DNA of 64,000 bases, taken from NCBI RefSeq assembly GCF_022662175.1, contig NZ_JAKMCR010000001.1, positions 310,001 through 374,000 on the forward strand, in the 5' to 3' direction. Position 1 is the stretch's first letter, and each line of letters starts with the position of its first letter. The notes beneath the pieces were generated by a model that was not told the DNA's origin, ran no database searches, and saw nothing but the letters and a program-made list of their open reading frames with translations. The DNA is from Aestuariivivens marinum (GTDB taxonomy: Bacteria > Bacteroidota > Bacteroidia > Flavobacteriales > Flavobacteriaceae). This document shows, piece by piece, positions 35,925 through 46,261 of this stretch. The position numbers and the translations under genes were made by a program.

Positions 35925-36926
35925 CTAATTTACCGCTGGACAATTACAATCATAGCGTTCCCTTTTACAGTTAAAATTATAACCCAAGGTAATTTGATGA
36001 AAACCGCCATTGGTAAACACTAATGAATTACTCTGGTATGTGTAGTTATAAGCGAACATAAATTGATTGACATTTGCTCCCAAAATGGGGGTTATTTGTT
36101 GTAACCGTTGACTGTTAACACTTCCTCCATCTAAGTATTCTGCCCCATCAAAACTATTCCTATAGGAAAGACCACCCCAAATCTTCCCAAACTCCATTTG
36201 CTTGTATACCTTGCCATTGATATCTATGGAGGCTTCTTGGGTAGCATCCCTATACTGGAACATAATAGATGGCTCGTAGCTCCATTCACTGTCCAGTTTA
36301 CCCAAAACGCCACCAACCGATAACAAATAACGTCTTAAATTACTGGTAATCTCAATATCCCTATTGACACCTGAATTCTTTAGTATATTCTTAACCGTAG
36401 CATGGGCGTAAAAATCTAAAAAATGATACGAAAATCCAAAATCGATATTCAAGTTGGTCTCACTTTCTACGGTTCCAGAAATAATTGGGTCTGGCCCATC
36501 AAAAGGAAATGTGGTTTCATCCAATTTATATTGTATAAAACCAACACTCAAACCAAAAGACAACATATTTAAGTCTATCTCATTCCTAGAAAACATAATA
36601 TGATGGGCATAAGTTGCATAGGCCCCAGTTTGTGAATGGTAACCATTTTTATCGGTATACAGAATCCCTCCAAAAGCCGATGGAGAATCACCTACTCTAC
36701 CATTCAAGCTTAACGTCAACAGTTTGGGTGCATCCTCATGACCAAACCATTGTTGCCTAGCAGTGAGCCTTACTTTGGAACAGTTGGCCACTCCGGCCAT
36801 AGAAGGATGGATGAGGTAATAGTTATCGGTCAAATAATCGGTATATACAGGCAAGCCTTCTTGAGACAAAGCAATTTTTGTAAAAAAAACTACTATCAGT
36901 ATAAAAATTATTTTTATTATTTTCAT
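35925..36926 (-). CDS. PorP/SprF-family type IX secretion membrane protein
   Basis: The 333-residue protein has a signal peptide (cleavage near ALSQE) and the PorP/SprF start GLPVYTDYLTDNYYLIHPSM at about 24-43, followed by AGVANCSKVRLTARQQW. Alternating beta strands fill the rest and the end is NYNFNCKRERYDCNC. PorP/SprF proteins are outer-membrane barrels that hold or help secrete specific type B T9SS cargo. It lies 83 bases after the 1319-residue cargo gene in the same direction, a standard pairing. Confidence 0.93.
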   Translation of the reverse strand: MKIIKIIFILIVVFFTKIALSQEGLPVYTDYLTDNYYLIHPSMAGVANCSKVRLTARQQWFGHEDAPKLLTLSLNGRVGDSPSAFGGILYTDKNGYHSQTGAYATYAHHIMFSRNEIDLNMLSFGLSVGFIQYKLDETTFPFDGPDPIISGTVESETNLNIDFGFSYHFLDFYAHATVKNILKNSGVNRDIEITSNLRRYLLSVGGVLGKLDSEWSYEPSIMFQYRDATQEASIDINGKVYKQMEFGKIWGGLSYRNSFDGAEYLDGGSVNSQRLQQITPILGANVNQFMFAYNYTYQSNSLVFTNGGFHQITLGYNFNCKRERYDCNCPAVN

Positions 36927-37009
36927 GAATGTGTTTTTATTATCTCAGATATTATCAGCATAAAAAACTATTCTATAAAAGAGAAGAATACTAATTTCAT
37001 TTTCTGAAT

Positions 37010-40000
37010 TTATCTTTTTAATGTAAAATGGGCCCTAAACACTTTTTGAATGTTATCTAATGGTTCATAGTACTTGACAGTAAACCAATAATCATCACTT
37101 GGTTGTTTATCTCCATTAAAAGTACCATCCCATCCAATCCCGTTAGGGTTTAATTGTTTTAATAATTTTCCATAGCGGTCAAATATATAAATTTCTGAGT
37201 TTGGATAGTCTGCAATTCCTTTAATATTCCATGTGTCATTAAATCCATCTCCATTGGGGGTAAAAAATTTAGGATAATCAATAACAATCTTAATTTCAGA
37301 AATTTCATTGCAATTTAACAAATCACGAACATATATAGTGTGTTCACCTCCCGCTATTCGTTCAAATACATTTGAAGATTGCCATAAACCATCATTTAAT
37401 CTAAACTCATACTCTCCTAAACCTACGACCATAACTTCTATTGAATTATTCTTTGAAAACGTTTGTGTTAATAATTCTATTGAAATAGTCTCAGGCGGAT
37501 ACGAACCCACAACTTCAGTACCAACCATATTATCACAGCCTGTAGTTCTATTGGTTACCAACACTGTATAATGCCCAGGTTTAGTAGGTGTATAGTAAGA
37601 ACTCGTCGCTCCACTAATTACAGTTCCTATAGGGTCTGACATGGCTTCGGATACTGTAGCATTGAACCATTGAAACGTATACTCTGTAATATCCAATTGG
37701 GTGTCTATTGGAGGAATACTTAAAAAAGGTGTATTTACAGGGTCTAAAACTTCATTATTATTATTCAGACAAATAACATACTCTTCTTCTATTCTAATTT
37801 TTGGTAAATGATTAACTACTAACTTAATTGGAACTACTATAAAACATTCATTTGAGGCAAATTTTACATTGGCATAAATAGTCTGGAGAGTAGGTATATT
37901 ATTTTCAAAATTATTCGGGTCTTCTATTATGCTATTATTCCTTGCTAAAGCATCTAATTCATTTATATAATAGGTGAAAATATAGTCGGAAGCATTCAAA
38001 CCATTTAAAATTTCGTCTTCCCTTATAGTTAGATCGAATAGAGCGGTATCAGCCTTATTGATTTCACAAGCTTCAATAGGTAGTGGCGAACTATTTAAAT
38101 TACCATAAAGAATTGTTTTTAACGACAAATTTACAGTTGAAGAGCACCTATTTGATCCCGTTGCCAATACTATTATATCTTTATCTAAAACTGTATTTAG
38201 ATAGTTTTTAGGGTTAGTTATAGGATTATTATTTTCTATGTCAAGGAGCGTTTCAAAATATGTTAATTCAATTGAACCATCCCCACCCGTAATCTGTTCT
38301 TCCCTAATTGTCAAATCATATTCGGTTGTAACATCATCACTACATTTTTTAATAGATTCTGGTTCGAATATGATAGGGTTTTTGTTTACTATTAGATTAA
38401 AACTCATATCAATGTTAAAGCACTCATTAATATCACTGACTCCATTACCGTTTTCATCAAATTGAGCACGAACATATATAGTTTGAGGGTTACTAGTATT
38501 TAAATAATTAGAATCATCTGTAATTGGAATGTTATCCAAAGCATCCTGTTTGGTAACATGGTAGCTAATTAAAATAGGTGTCGTTTGAGACCCAATTATT
38601 TCTGTATTTTTTGTGGTTAAATTAAAATTACTGAAATCGTCATTTCCACATAAAACATAGTCACTTATTTCTTTTTGTAATGGTATTGGTTTTACAATTA
38701 AAGTGATATGACTTCCCAAGCCAAGGCACGAATTAGTTATATTGCTGTCTACTCTTACATATATTTGTTGAACTATGGGCGAAGTTTCATTTCTATGATT
38801 ACCAATGTCTGCAATAGCATTGATTTCAGATAATGCATCTATCTCACTTGTATAATAGGATATGGTAAGCTCTTGTCCGTTATTTGGAAATAAACTTTTT
38901 ATCTTGTCCTGTGCTTCACTAAAATCAAAAGTAGTTATACCATTGGCGCTATCGTCATCAAGAGTTTTATCATCACAAGCTTGAAATGTTAAATTAAACG
39001 CTTTAGGTATTTGAGTTGCACTTACCAATAAATCTACTGTTGCAATTTGATAACATCCGTTTGAGTTTTCCACTCTTACGTAAACCTTATCATTTAATAT
39101 ACTTTTATTAGAATAATCTAAAACATTGGTGATTTGTTCAATAGCTAACGCATCCTTTGCTCCAGCTTCACTTTCATAATAGGTAAACGTTTCATTTAAT
39201 GAATTAGAAGAAACTAAAGCGTTTGCTTCGGTTAAATTAAAAATAGTAAATCCATCGTTGTCATCATCACATTGTATTAAAGAGACATTAGAATTAATTA
39301 TTGGAAGGGAATTGACCACTAAATTAAATGCTGTGACACCAAAACAAGTTGGATTAACTTTATTTTCTACCCTCGCATATACAGTTTGGGGATTGGCCGT
39401 ATTTTGTATTGATGATCCAATCTGGGTATTCACCAATCCAATACTAGCATCTTCCTCTGAATGGTAAAACCTTACCTCATAATCTAATGAAGGTTGATCT
39501 CCTAATATTTCATCTACTTTTGTAGATAAATCGAAAATGGCCAATCCATCACTACTAGAACCACTTTCCACATCATCACAAAGGTCGTAATCCAAAGGTG
39601 AATTGGCAATGGTTTCTTTAATTACTGAAATATTGAAACTCACTACTTCAAAACATGTTTGTGTTCTTTCTGCGATCCTAATCCAAATAGTTTCTTTTTC
39701 TTGTGTATTGGTATATGCTTCTGGTGATGTAATAGGATTGTCATTACTTCTAGCATCCTCTTCACTTAGGTGAAAACTCATTATAAAGTCTGCTTCCCGC
39801 TGAGGGCCTAACACTAAGTTCTTATTCTCATTGAAATCAAAAACGCCTATCAAATCCTCATCGGTATTACATAATACCATATTTTTTGGAGGCTCAAATA
39901 CTATTGGGCTTTGAGCAAACTCAATTCTAATATCATCTGATATAACACAGTTTTTTCTTGCAATATCTATTTCTACTCCATAAATTCCATCTTCTGTAAC

Positions 40001-40969
40001 ATTGTATATAGAATTTGTTTCTCCTAAAATTTCAACACCATTTTTAAACCACTTATATGTTGTTCCGGGGATGTTTAATGTTACATCCAAACTAAAAGGG
40101 GTTCCACTACAAACGGGATTTCCGCTTCTAACGGTTCGATCTGGGCCTAAATTCCCTCCAATATTAAAACTTCCTGCTTCTAAAAAAATGGCCGAATCCC
40201 AAATAGCATCTCCTTGATCTGCAACTACAATTTTAATTTCGTAAGTTTTATCAGGCTCCACATTAGCTTTAGCAGTTAATACCTTTGTTCTACCGCCATA
40301 ATTCGTGTCAGGTAAATTATATCCTTCAAACAAATCAGGATTAGCTCTACATTCCCTGGAACCATTAATATTAGTAACACTAACCGCTTGACCACTAGGC
40401 AATACAGCCAAATTCCTGTATTGGGTTGTACCCACTTCCCTTAACAAAAAAGCAAAACTATCTGCATATACGCACTCTGTAGAACCATCGTACTCTTCGG
40501 AAGCCATTAAAAACCGGAAGCTTACGGTATTAATTAATGGTGTAAAATTAAACTTAACATAAGTTGCATCAAAAGTACTTCCTTGCCTCAATGCATTTTC
40601 TAAATCTGCATCACCCGGAAGGCCATTATCATTAGAAGGGTATGCCCCAGGAGCATTATTAAAAACATTCCCTGCTTCGTGAGCTCTTCCGTTCGTAATA
40701 ATAATACCATTTTCGAAAGGAAAATCACTTGACAAAGGCTTTTTAAAATACCCATAACTCTTTGTAGTAAGTTGAGATGGTGTCCCTTTTACTTGAGAAG
40801 AAAAAGTATCAACAGTAAAACAATCACTAGGCATTAGAACTTGTTCCACAAGTTCGCTCAAAGAAAATCCTGATTCTATATCTGCTTGGTCATTTACACT
40901 AATAATTTGCGCATAAGTTTTAAAATAAAACAATCCAATTACCAACAATATATATATGTTCTTTTTCAT
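37010..40969 (-). CDS. giant T9SS type B cargo with choice-of-anchor L domain and repeats
   Basis: From ATG 40969 (a TTG three codons earlier is less likely) the protein has 1319 residues. A signal peptide ends at TYAQ (20). Residues 30-270 form a choice-of-anchor L domain (VKFNFTPLINTVSFRFLMAS, ESRECRANPDLFEG region). An Ig-like module (PGTTYKWFKNGVEILGE) follows, then seven repeats of about 100-120 residues, each with C(D/N)DDND..FDL and QTIYVRVE-like ends. The C-terminus is a type B sorting domain: FFTPNGDGFNDTWNIKGI with IYIFDRYGKLLKQL and WDGTFNGD. It should be exported by T9SS and held at the surface by its PorP/SprF partner. A surface adhesin role is inferred. Confidence 0.92.
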   Translation of the reverse strand: MKKNIYILLVIGLFYFKTYAQIISVNDQADIESGFSLSELVEQVLMPSDCFTVDTFSSQVKGTPSQLTTKSYGYFKKPLSSDFPFENGIIITNGRAHEAGNVFNNAPGAYPSNDNGLPGDADLENALRQGSTFDATYVKFNFTPLINTVSFRFLMASEEYDGSTECVYADSFAFLLREVGTTQYRNLAVLPSGQAVSVTNINGSRECRANPDLFEGYNLPDTNYGGRTKVLTAKANVEPDKTYEIKIVVADQGDAIWDSAIFLEAGSFNIGGNLGPDRTVRSGNPVCSGTPFSLDVTLNIPGTTYKWFKNGVEILGETNSIYNVTEDGIYGVEIDIARKNCVISDDIRIEFAQSPIVFEPPKNMVLCNTDEDLIGVFDFNENKNLVLGPQREADFIMSFHLSEEDARSNDNPITSPEAYTNTQEKETIWIRIAERTQTCFEVVSFNISVIKETIANSPLDYDLCDDVESGSSSDGLAIFDLSTKVDEILGDQPSLDYEVRFYHSEEDASIGLVNTQIGSSIQNTANPQTVYARVENKVNPTCFGVTAFNLVVNSLPIINSNVSLIQCDDDNDGFTIFNLTEANALVSSNSLNETFTYYESEAGAKDALAIEQITNVLDYSNKSILNDKVYVRVENSNGCYQIATVDLLVSATQIPKAFNLTFQACDDKTLDDDSANGITTFDFSEAQDKIKSLFPNNGQELTISYYTSEIDALSEINAIADIGNHRNETSPIVQQIYVRVDSNITNSCLGLGSHITLIVKPIPLQKEISDYVLCGNDDFSNFNLTTKNTEIIGSQTTPILISYHVTKQDALDNIPITDDSNYLNTSNPQTIYVRAQFDENGNGVSDINECFNIDMSFNLIVNKNPIIFEPESIKKCSDDVTTEYDLTIREEQITGGDGSIELTYFETLLDIENNNPITNPKNYLNTVLDKDIIVLATGSNRCSSTVNLSLKTILYGNLNSSPLPIEACEINKADTALFDLTIREDEILNGLNASDYIFTYYINELDALARNNSIIEDPNNFENNIPTLQTIYANVKFASNECFIVVPIKLVVNHLPKIRIEEEYVICLNNNNEVLDPVNTPFLSIPPIDTQLDITEYTFQWFNATVSEAMSDPIGTVISGATSSYYTPTKPGHYTVLVTNRTTGCDNMVGTEVVGSYPPETISIELLTQTFSKNNSIEVMVVGLGEYEFRLNDGLWQSSNVFERIAGGEHTIYVRDLLNCNEISEIKIVIDYPKFFTPNGDGFNDTWNIKGIADYPNSEIYIFDRYGKLLKQLNPNGIGWDGTFNGDKQPSDDYWFTVKYYEPLDNIQKVFRAHFTLKR

Positions 40970-41135
40970 TCTATTCAAAAGACAAAACTTTTATTTTATA
41001 ACATTAGTATAAAAGTTTACTAATAAACAATCTCTTTTAAGTTTTATACGTAAAAAAAAATAATACCCTAATAAAATCCTCATTAATTTTGTAGTAAAGT
41101 GCAAAACTTTAAGCATCGCTCTAAGTTTCTTTTAG

Positions 41136-41143
41136 TATTTTTG
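41136..41143 (+). promoter_or_regulatory. possible -7 element of the NifU-type gene
   Basis: TATTTTTG matches TAnnTTTG and lies 16 bases before the ATG; no TTG at the proper distance is seen, so the leader would be very short and the assignment weak. Confidence 0.35.
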
Positions 41144-41159
41144 AAAAAAAATAGCCAAA

Positions 41160-42065
41160 ATGAATACTTTCAAGGTTTCCATACAAAAAACAAGCAACGA
41201 CAATATTATAAAATTTGAAGTAAATCAATTCATAACCAAACATCAAAGCTTTGAATTTAATAACATAGATGAAGCCAAACCATCTCCCTTAGCAAAGCAG
41301 TTATTTTATTTGCCATTTATAAAAAAAGTATATATCTCAGGAAATTTTATTGCTGTGGAGCGTTATAATATTGTAGAATGGGAAGATGTACAAGATGAAG
41401 TGGCCGAGCAAATTGAAGCCTATCTAAACGATGGAGGCTTAGTAATTGACGATGCTTCCAGTTCACCAAAAAAAATACCTGTAACGGTATACGCAGAAAG
41501 CACACCAAACCCTTCGGTCATGAAGTTTGTGGTAAATAAAAAAATAGCAACCTCACTTTATGAATTTACTTCAATAGATGAAGCTAAATTATCACCTTTA
41601 GCAACTGCTTTATTTCATTTTCCTTTTGTAAAAAGTGTTTTTATTGAAGAAAACTATATATCCATTACTAAATATGACATGGCAGAATGGCAAGATATCA
41701 CCCTTGAACTCCGAGAGTTTATTAAAAGCTTTATTGAAGACGGAAAGAATATTGTATTGCCAGAAGCAACTGAGGAATTTAAACAATCTACAGAACAATT
41801 AGACCATCAATTTGATGCCCTTGACGATACTTCTAAAGAAATCATCAATATTCTTGAAGAATATGTAAAACCAGCTGTTGCGAGTGATGGCGGTAATATT
41901 CAATTCATTGGCTACGATGCTGAAAACAAAAATGTGAGCGTTATGTTACAAGGGGCTTGTAGCGGTTGCCCTTCATCCACTTTTACTTTAAAAAATGGCA
42001 TAGAAAATATGTTACAACAAATGCTTCCTGGAAAAGTGAACACTGTGGAAGCTATTAATGGTTAA
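41160..42065 (+). CDS. NifU-like Fe-S scaffold with duplicated N-terminal domain
   Basis: The 301-residue protein has two Nfu N-terminal domains in tandem (about 1-95 and 103-200; compare NIIKFEVNQFITKHQSFEF with PSVMKFVVNKKIATSLYEF, and SPLAKQLFYLPFIKKVYISG with SPLATALFHFPFVKSVFIE). Residues 222-301 form the NifU C-terminal domain with the CSGC cluster-binding pair in MLQGACSGCPSSTF. It is expected to carry Fe-S clusters to apo-proteins in the cytosol. The usual Nfu has a single N-terminal domain. Confidence 0.93.
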   Translation: MNTFKVSIQKTSNDNIIKFEVNQFITKHQSFEFNNIDEAKPSPLAKQLFYLPFIKKVYISGNFIAVERYNIVEWEDVQDEVAEQIEAYLNDGGLVIDDASSSPKKIPVTVYAESTPNPSVMKFVVNKKIATSLYEFTSIDEAKLSPLATALFHFPFVKSVFIEENYISITKYDMAEWQDITLELREFIKSFIEDGKNIVLPEATEEFKQSTEQLDHQFDALDDTSKEIINILEEYVKPAVASDGGNIQFIGYDAENKNVSVMLQGACSGCPSSTFTLKNGIENMLQQMLPGKVNTVEAING

Positions 42066-42091
42066 ATTGCCCTTTTAAACCACAAATCATT

Positions 42092-42117
42092 AGCGTTCAA
42101 TTTCTTGAACGCTTTTT
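42092..42117 (+). terminator. terminator behind the NifU-type gene
   Basis: AGCGTTCAA and TTGAACGCT pair around TTTC and run into five T residues, about 27 bases after the stop codon. Confidence 0.88.
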
Positions 42118-42147
42118 ATATCTTATATTTAGACCTTAAAAATCCTT

Positions 42148-44259
42148 ATGAAGCAGATATTCTATTTAGTTCCGCTTTTATTAATTACATTAATAAGCTG
42201 TAAAGGAAAGAACCAAAATACTATGGAACATAAATTCACCAATGCTCTTATAAACGAAACGAGTCCGTATCTTTTACAACACGCCCACAACCCTGTAAAT
42301 TGGCATCCTTGGAACGAGCAAACACTAGACAAAGCTAAATCTGAAAACAAGTTATTGCTCATTAGCATTGGTTATGCTGCTTGCCATTGGTGCCATGTTA
42401 TGGAACATGAAAGCTTTGAGGATAGTTTGGTTGCACAAGTTATGAACAAAAATTTTGTGAATATAAAAGTAGATCGCGAAGAACGTCCAGATGTAGATCA
42501 GGTCTATATGAATGCGGTACAACTTATGACAGGTAGTGGTGGTTGGCCTTTAAATGCTATCGCTTTACCAGATGGAAGACCTGTTTGGGGAGGCACTTAT
42601 TTTAAGAAAGAACAATGGATAAACGCTTTAGAGCAAATTTCTGAGCTTTACCAAGAAAAACCGGAGAAGTTATACGAATATGCTGATAAACTTGAGGAAG
42701 GTATCAAATCTTTGGATGTTGTACAATTGAATGTTTCCGAACCTGTTTTTAAAAAACAATATATAGATGACGCTGTAGCTCACTGGTCCAAACAGTTCGA
42801 CCATAATTTTGGAGGCCTTAATCGTGCCCCTAAATTTATGATGCCTAACAATTATCATTTCCTGCTTAGATATGCATATCAAAATAATGACACTAATCTT
42901 ATGGATTTCGTAAACCTTACACTTACCAAAATAGCTTATGGTGGTGTTTTTGATCATGTTGGCGGGGGATTTTCAAGATATTCTGTAGACACCAAATGGC
43001 ATGTGCCTCATTTTGAAAAAATGTTATATGATAATGCGCAGTTGGTTAGTTTATTCTCCGATGCCTATCTGTTGACAAAAAACGACTTATATAAAGATGT
43101 CATTACAGAAACCTTAGACTATGTAAAAGAAGAAATGACTAATAATGAAGGTGCTTTTTACTCGTCGTTGGATGCCGATAGTAATACTCCTGAGGGTAAA
43201 TTGGAAGAAGGCGCTTTTTATGTATGGAAAAAAGAAGATCTTAAAGCACTTTTAAAAGAAGATTTTGAACTGTTTTCAGACTATTATAACATTAATAATT
43301 TTGGACTTTGGGAACACGAAAATTATGTCCTTATAAGAAAAGATTCTGACGAAAACATTATCAAAAAGTACAATCTTGACCTAGAAACATTAAAAGAAAA
43401 GAAAATTAACTGGAAGACTATCTTATCTAAAAAACGCAATACAAGATCTAAACCAAGACTGGACGACAAAACCCTAACCTCCTGGAACGCCTTAATGACA
43501 AAAGGGTATATTGATGCGTATCGTGTGCTTGGAAACACCAGTTATCTAGCTTCTGCTAAGAAAAATGCTAACTTTATTTTGAGTACAATGCTACGGGAAG
43601 ATGGCGGGTTGAACCATAATTATAAAGATGGAAAAAGTACCATTAATGGTTATCTAGAAGATTATGCAACTGCAATCGATGCATTTATTGCTCTATATGA
43701 AACCACTCTGGAGCAAAAATGGCTAAACACTTCAAGAGATTTAGCCAATTATGCTTTTGATCATTTCTTTGACGACAAAAGTAACATGTTCTTTTTTACT
43801 TCAAATACTGATGCTTCATTAGTTTCAAGAAGCATAGATTATCGCGACAACGTTATTCCAGGAAGCAACTCTATCATGGCAAAAAACTTGTTTAAGCTAG
43901 CTCACTATTTCGACAATGAGCATTACAGTAATACTGCCATAACCATGTTAAACAATGTGTCTCTTGAAATGCACGAATACCCCTCAGGATTTTCAAATTG
44001 GTTCGACTTAATGCTCAATTACACCAATCCGTTTTATGAAGTAGCTATTGTTGGCAAAGAAGCTAAGGAAAAAATCACAGAACTGAATAAAGCCTATATA
44101 CCCAACAAATTAATTGCAGGAAGTACAAAAGATAGTAACATGCCTTTATTGGAAAATAGGTTTACTCCAGACGACACTTTCATTTATGTATGTGTAAACA
44201 AAGCTTGTAAATTACCTGTTACCAGAACAATAGACGCTATTAATTTAATTGAAAAATGA
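42148..44259 (+). CDS. DUF255 thioredoxin-domain lipoprotein (YyaL/SSP411-like)
   Basis: The 703-residue protein has a lipobox LITLISC at residues 13-19, unusual for a family mostly seen as cytosolic. A thioredoxin-like domain follows: [20 protein letters not shown], then [14 protein letters not shown] with the CxxC pair and a [14 protein letters not shown] block. Residues 230-620 are an (alpha/alpha)6 glycosidase-like barrel ([30 protein letters not shown]). The family resembles N-acylglucosamine epimerases but its reaction is not established. The next gene starts within its stop codon. Confidence 0.87.
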   Translation: MKQIFYLVPLLLITLISCKGKNQNTMEHKFTNALINETSPYLLQHAHNPVNWHPWNEQTLDKAKSENKLLLISIGYAACHWCHVMEHESFEDSLVAQVMNKNFVNIKVDREERPDVDQVYMNAVQLMTGSGGWPLNAIALPDGRPVWGGTYFKKEQWINALEQISELYQEKPEKLYEYADKLEEGIKSLDVVQLNVSEPVFKKQYIDDAVAHWSKQFDHNFGGLNRAPKFMMPNNYHFLLRYAYQNNDTNLMDFVNLTLTKIAYGGVFDHVGGGFSRYSVDTKWHVPHFEKMLYDNAQLVSLFSDAYLLTKNDLYKDVITETLDYVKEEMTNNEGAFYSSLDADSNTPEGKLEEGAFYVWKKEDLKALLKEDFELFSDYYNINNFGLWEHENYVLIRKDSDENIIKKYNLDLETLKEKKINWKTILSKKRNTRSKPRLDDKTLTSWNALMTKGYIDAYRVLGNTSYLASAKKNANFILSTMLREDGGLNHNYKDGKSTINGYLEDYATAIDAFIALYETTLEQKWLNTSRDLANYAFDHFFDDKSNMFFFTSNTDASLVSRSIDYRDNVIPGSNSIMAKNLFKLAHYFDNEHYSNTAITMLNNVSLEMHEYPSGFSNWFDLMLNYTNPFYEVAIVGKEAKEKITELNKAYIPNKLIAGSTKDSNMPLLENRFTPDDTFIYVCVNKACKLPVTRTIDAINLIEK

Positions 44260-44609
44260 GAACCATAACCATTTTTTTGATTGCCTTAGTTGCTTTTGAA
44301 CATATCTATTTTATGGTTTTAGAAATGTTTCTTTGGACCAAACCGAAAGGTATAAAAACATTTGGCTTAAAGTCTGAAGCCTTTGCTAAGAACACTAAAA
44401 TTCTGGCTGCCAATCAAGGATTGTACAACGGCTTTTTAGCTGCTGGGCTTTTATTTTCCATCATCGAAAAAGATATTAAAACAGCGATTTTCTTTTTAGT
44501 TTGCGTAACCATTGCTGGTATTTATGGAGCTTACTCAACAAAGAAATTAAAACTATTTTATGTTCAGGGAGTGCCTGCAATCATTACCCTTATAATTACT
44601 TTAATTTAA
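44256..44609 (+). CDS. DUF1304 family membrane protein
   Basis: The 117-residue protein has four membrane helices and the DUF1304 markers [17 protein letters not shown] at 14-30 and [13 protein letters not shown] near 52. Its ATG overlaps the preceding TGA by four bases, so translational coupling with the DUF255 lipoprotein is likely. Function unknown. Confidence 0.88.
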   Translation: MRTITIFLIALVAFEHIYFMVLEMFLWTKPKGIKTFGLKSEAFAKNTKILAANQGLYNGFLAAGLLFSIIEKDIKTAIFFLVCVTIAGIYGAYSTKKLKLFYVQGVPAIITLIITLI

Positions 44610-44628
44610 AAATAATAAATACAAAATC

Positions 44629-45450
44629 ATGGATTTAAAGAACATCAACATAGACACTGAAGAATGGATTAAACTAGCCATAGACTACGGACTAAAAGTT
44701 GTAGCCGCTATTATTATTTGGGTTGTAGGTTCCTGGATTATAAAAAAATTATTAAAAGGCTCCAAAAAAGTAATGTCTAAAAGTAATTATGAAGAAAGCC
44801 TTCAAAAATTTTTGTTAAACCTAACCCATTGGGGATTAAAAATACTACTCATTATTACCCTATTAGGGACGCTAGGCATACCTACAACATCTTTTGCTGC
44901 TATTTTAGCAGCAGCTGGTTTAGCCATTGGTATGGCTTTACAAGGTTCATTAGGAAATTTCGCTGGTGGTGTGTTGATAATGATATTTAAACCCTTTAAA
45001 ATTGGTGATCTAATAGAAGCCCAGGGTGAGGTTGGTGTAGTTAAGGAAATTGAAATTTTCACCACTAAACTTACGGGGCTTTCCAATAAAGAAATTATTA
45101 TCCCTAATGGCGCTTTATCAAATGGTAATATTGTTAATTACACTACTGAAGGTACACGTCGTGTAGATTTGGTTTTTGGGGTGAGTTATGATGCCAATAT
45201 AAAGCAAAGTAAAGAGGTTCTTATGAATGTACTAACATCACACCCAAACGTGCTAAAAGACCCTGCTCCCGCAGTTACCGTATTAGAACTTGCCGATAGT
45301 TCGGTAAACTTTGCTGTAAGACCCTGGTGCAAGGCCGAACACTATTGGAATGTGTATTTTGATGTTACTGAAAATACCAAAGAAGCACTTGATGCTGCAG
45401 GTATTGAAATTCCATATCCGCACCAAGTGGAGATACAGAAAAAAGGGTAA
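44629..45450 (+). CDS. small-conductance mechanosensitive channel (MscS family)
   Basis: The 273-residue protein has three membrane helices, with the pore-lining TM3 AAILAAAGLAIGMALQGSLG near 95-114, followed by FAGGVLIMIFKPFKIGD and the MscS beta domain (NKEIIIPNGALSNGNIVNYT). It should open under membrane tension to release osmolytes. The length is that of canonical MscS. Confidence 0.94.
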   Translation: MDLKNINIDTEEWIKLAIDYGLKVVAAIIIWVVGSWIIKKLLKGSKKVMSKSNYEESLQKFLLNLTHWGLKILLIITLLGTLGIPTTSFAAILAAAGLAIGMALQGSLGNFAGGVLIMIFKPFKIGDLIEAQGEVGVVKEIEIFTTKLTGLSNKEIIIPNGALSNGNIVNYTTEGTRRVDLVFGVSYDANIKQSKEVLMNVLTSHPNVLKDPAPAVTVLELADSSVNFAVRPWCKAEHYWNVYFDVTENTKEALDAAGIEIPYPHQVEIQKKG

Positions 45451-45483
45451 AATATTGTATCCTTTATTTTTTATAGCAATATT

Positions 45484-46158
45484 TTATTTTTTACTAGGTG
45501 TTAATGCTACAAAATCCTTTAAATAATAAGGCTCAAAATAAGCGACATCTTCAAGATCTCCTTTCATGTATTTAATATATGCCAGATTTCCCATTTCCTT
45601 GGCTGAAGGTAATTTATTTTCAACAAAGACCGCATTAGGGTGATTGATAATGGTTTTGGTTTTTTCCACACCATTGCCTATAAAATAAACTATACCTCTT
45701 TCCAGATAGTCGATAAAAGCAGTTTCATCTAAAATATTGGCTTGGGTTTTACGAACTTGATCATAATTTGCATCAAAAACAGCTGCATATACTTCTTTTC
45801 TTCGGGCATCCAGCATGGAAACGATTACTCCATTATTAACCTTAACTTGATGTGCCAAAGCTTCTAGAGTAGAAATGGAAATTAGGGGGATATCCAAAGC
45901 ATAACTCAGCCCTTTGGCAGCTGAAACACCAATACGCAAACCTGTGTAAGAGCCAGGCCCTTTGCTTACAGCTATGGCACTCAAATCATTTTGGGATATC
46001 CTTGCTTGCTTTAAAACGTCTTCAATATAAACGTGCAAACGTTCAGCATGCGAATAGTTTTTATCGTAATCTTCTTTTAAAATAATTACTTTACCGTTCT
46101 TGGAAAGAGACACCGAACAATTGGTGGTCGCTGTTTCTATATTTAAAATATAAGCCAC
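45484..46158 (-). CDS. tsaB: tRNA threonylcarbamoyladenosine biosynthesis protein TsaB
   Basis: The 224-residue protein has the ASKHA-type start ILNIETATTNCSVSLS, SHAERLHVYIEDVLKQA near 40, and VSKGPGSYTGLRIGVSAAKG near 66-85, all typical of TsaB, the partner of TsaD and TsaE in t6A formation on tRNA. Translation starts at GTG 46158; no in-frame ATG precedes it. The start lies one base from the orphan TolC tail, so the ancestral order was TolC-type gene then tsaB. Confidence 0.93.
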   Translation of the reverse strand: MAYILNIETATTNCSVSLSKNGKVIILKEDYDKNYSHAERLHVYIEDVLKQARISQNDLSAIAVSKGPGSYTGLRIGVSAAKGLSYALDIPLISISTLEALAHQVKVNNGVIVSMLDARRKEVYAAVFDANYDQVRKTQANILDETAFIDYLERGIVYFIGNGVEKTKTIINHPNAVFVENKLPSAKEMGNLAYIKYMKGDLEDVAYFEPYYLKDFVALTPSKK

Positions 46159-46159
46159 A

Positions 46160-46223
46160 TTAATGAGTTAAAAATTTGCCCATGTAAAAATCCAAAACTT
46201 CTGTCTTAAAAGCAAAACCAAAT
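46160..46223 (-). pseudogene. orphan 3' end of a TolC-family gene
   Basis: The minus strand reads FGFAFKTEVLDFYMGKFLTH and stop, versus YDFVFKTKVLDFYMDKFLTH at the end of the intact TolC-family gene (47810-47873). The two DNA segments align without gaps with 8 mismatches in 64, most of them silent. Nothing further upstream in this copy resembles TolC. Confidence 0.85.
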
Positions 46224-46261
46224 GTAAACATTTTATATTACATCAGGAGATACAACAATCC

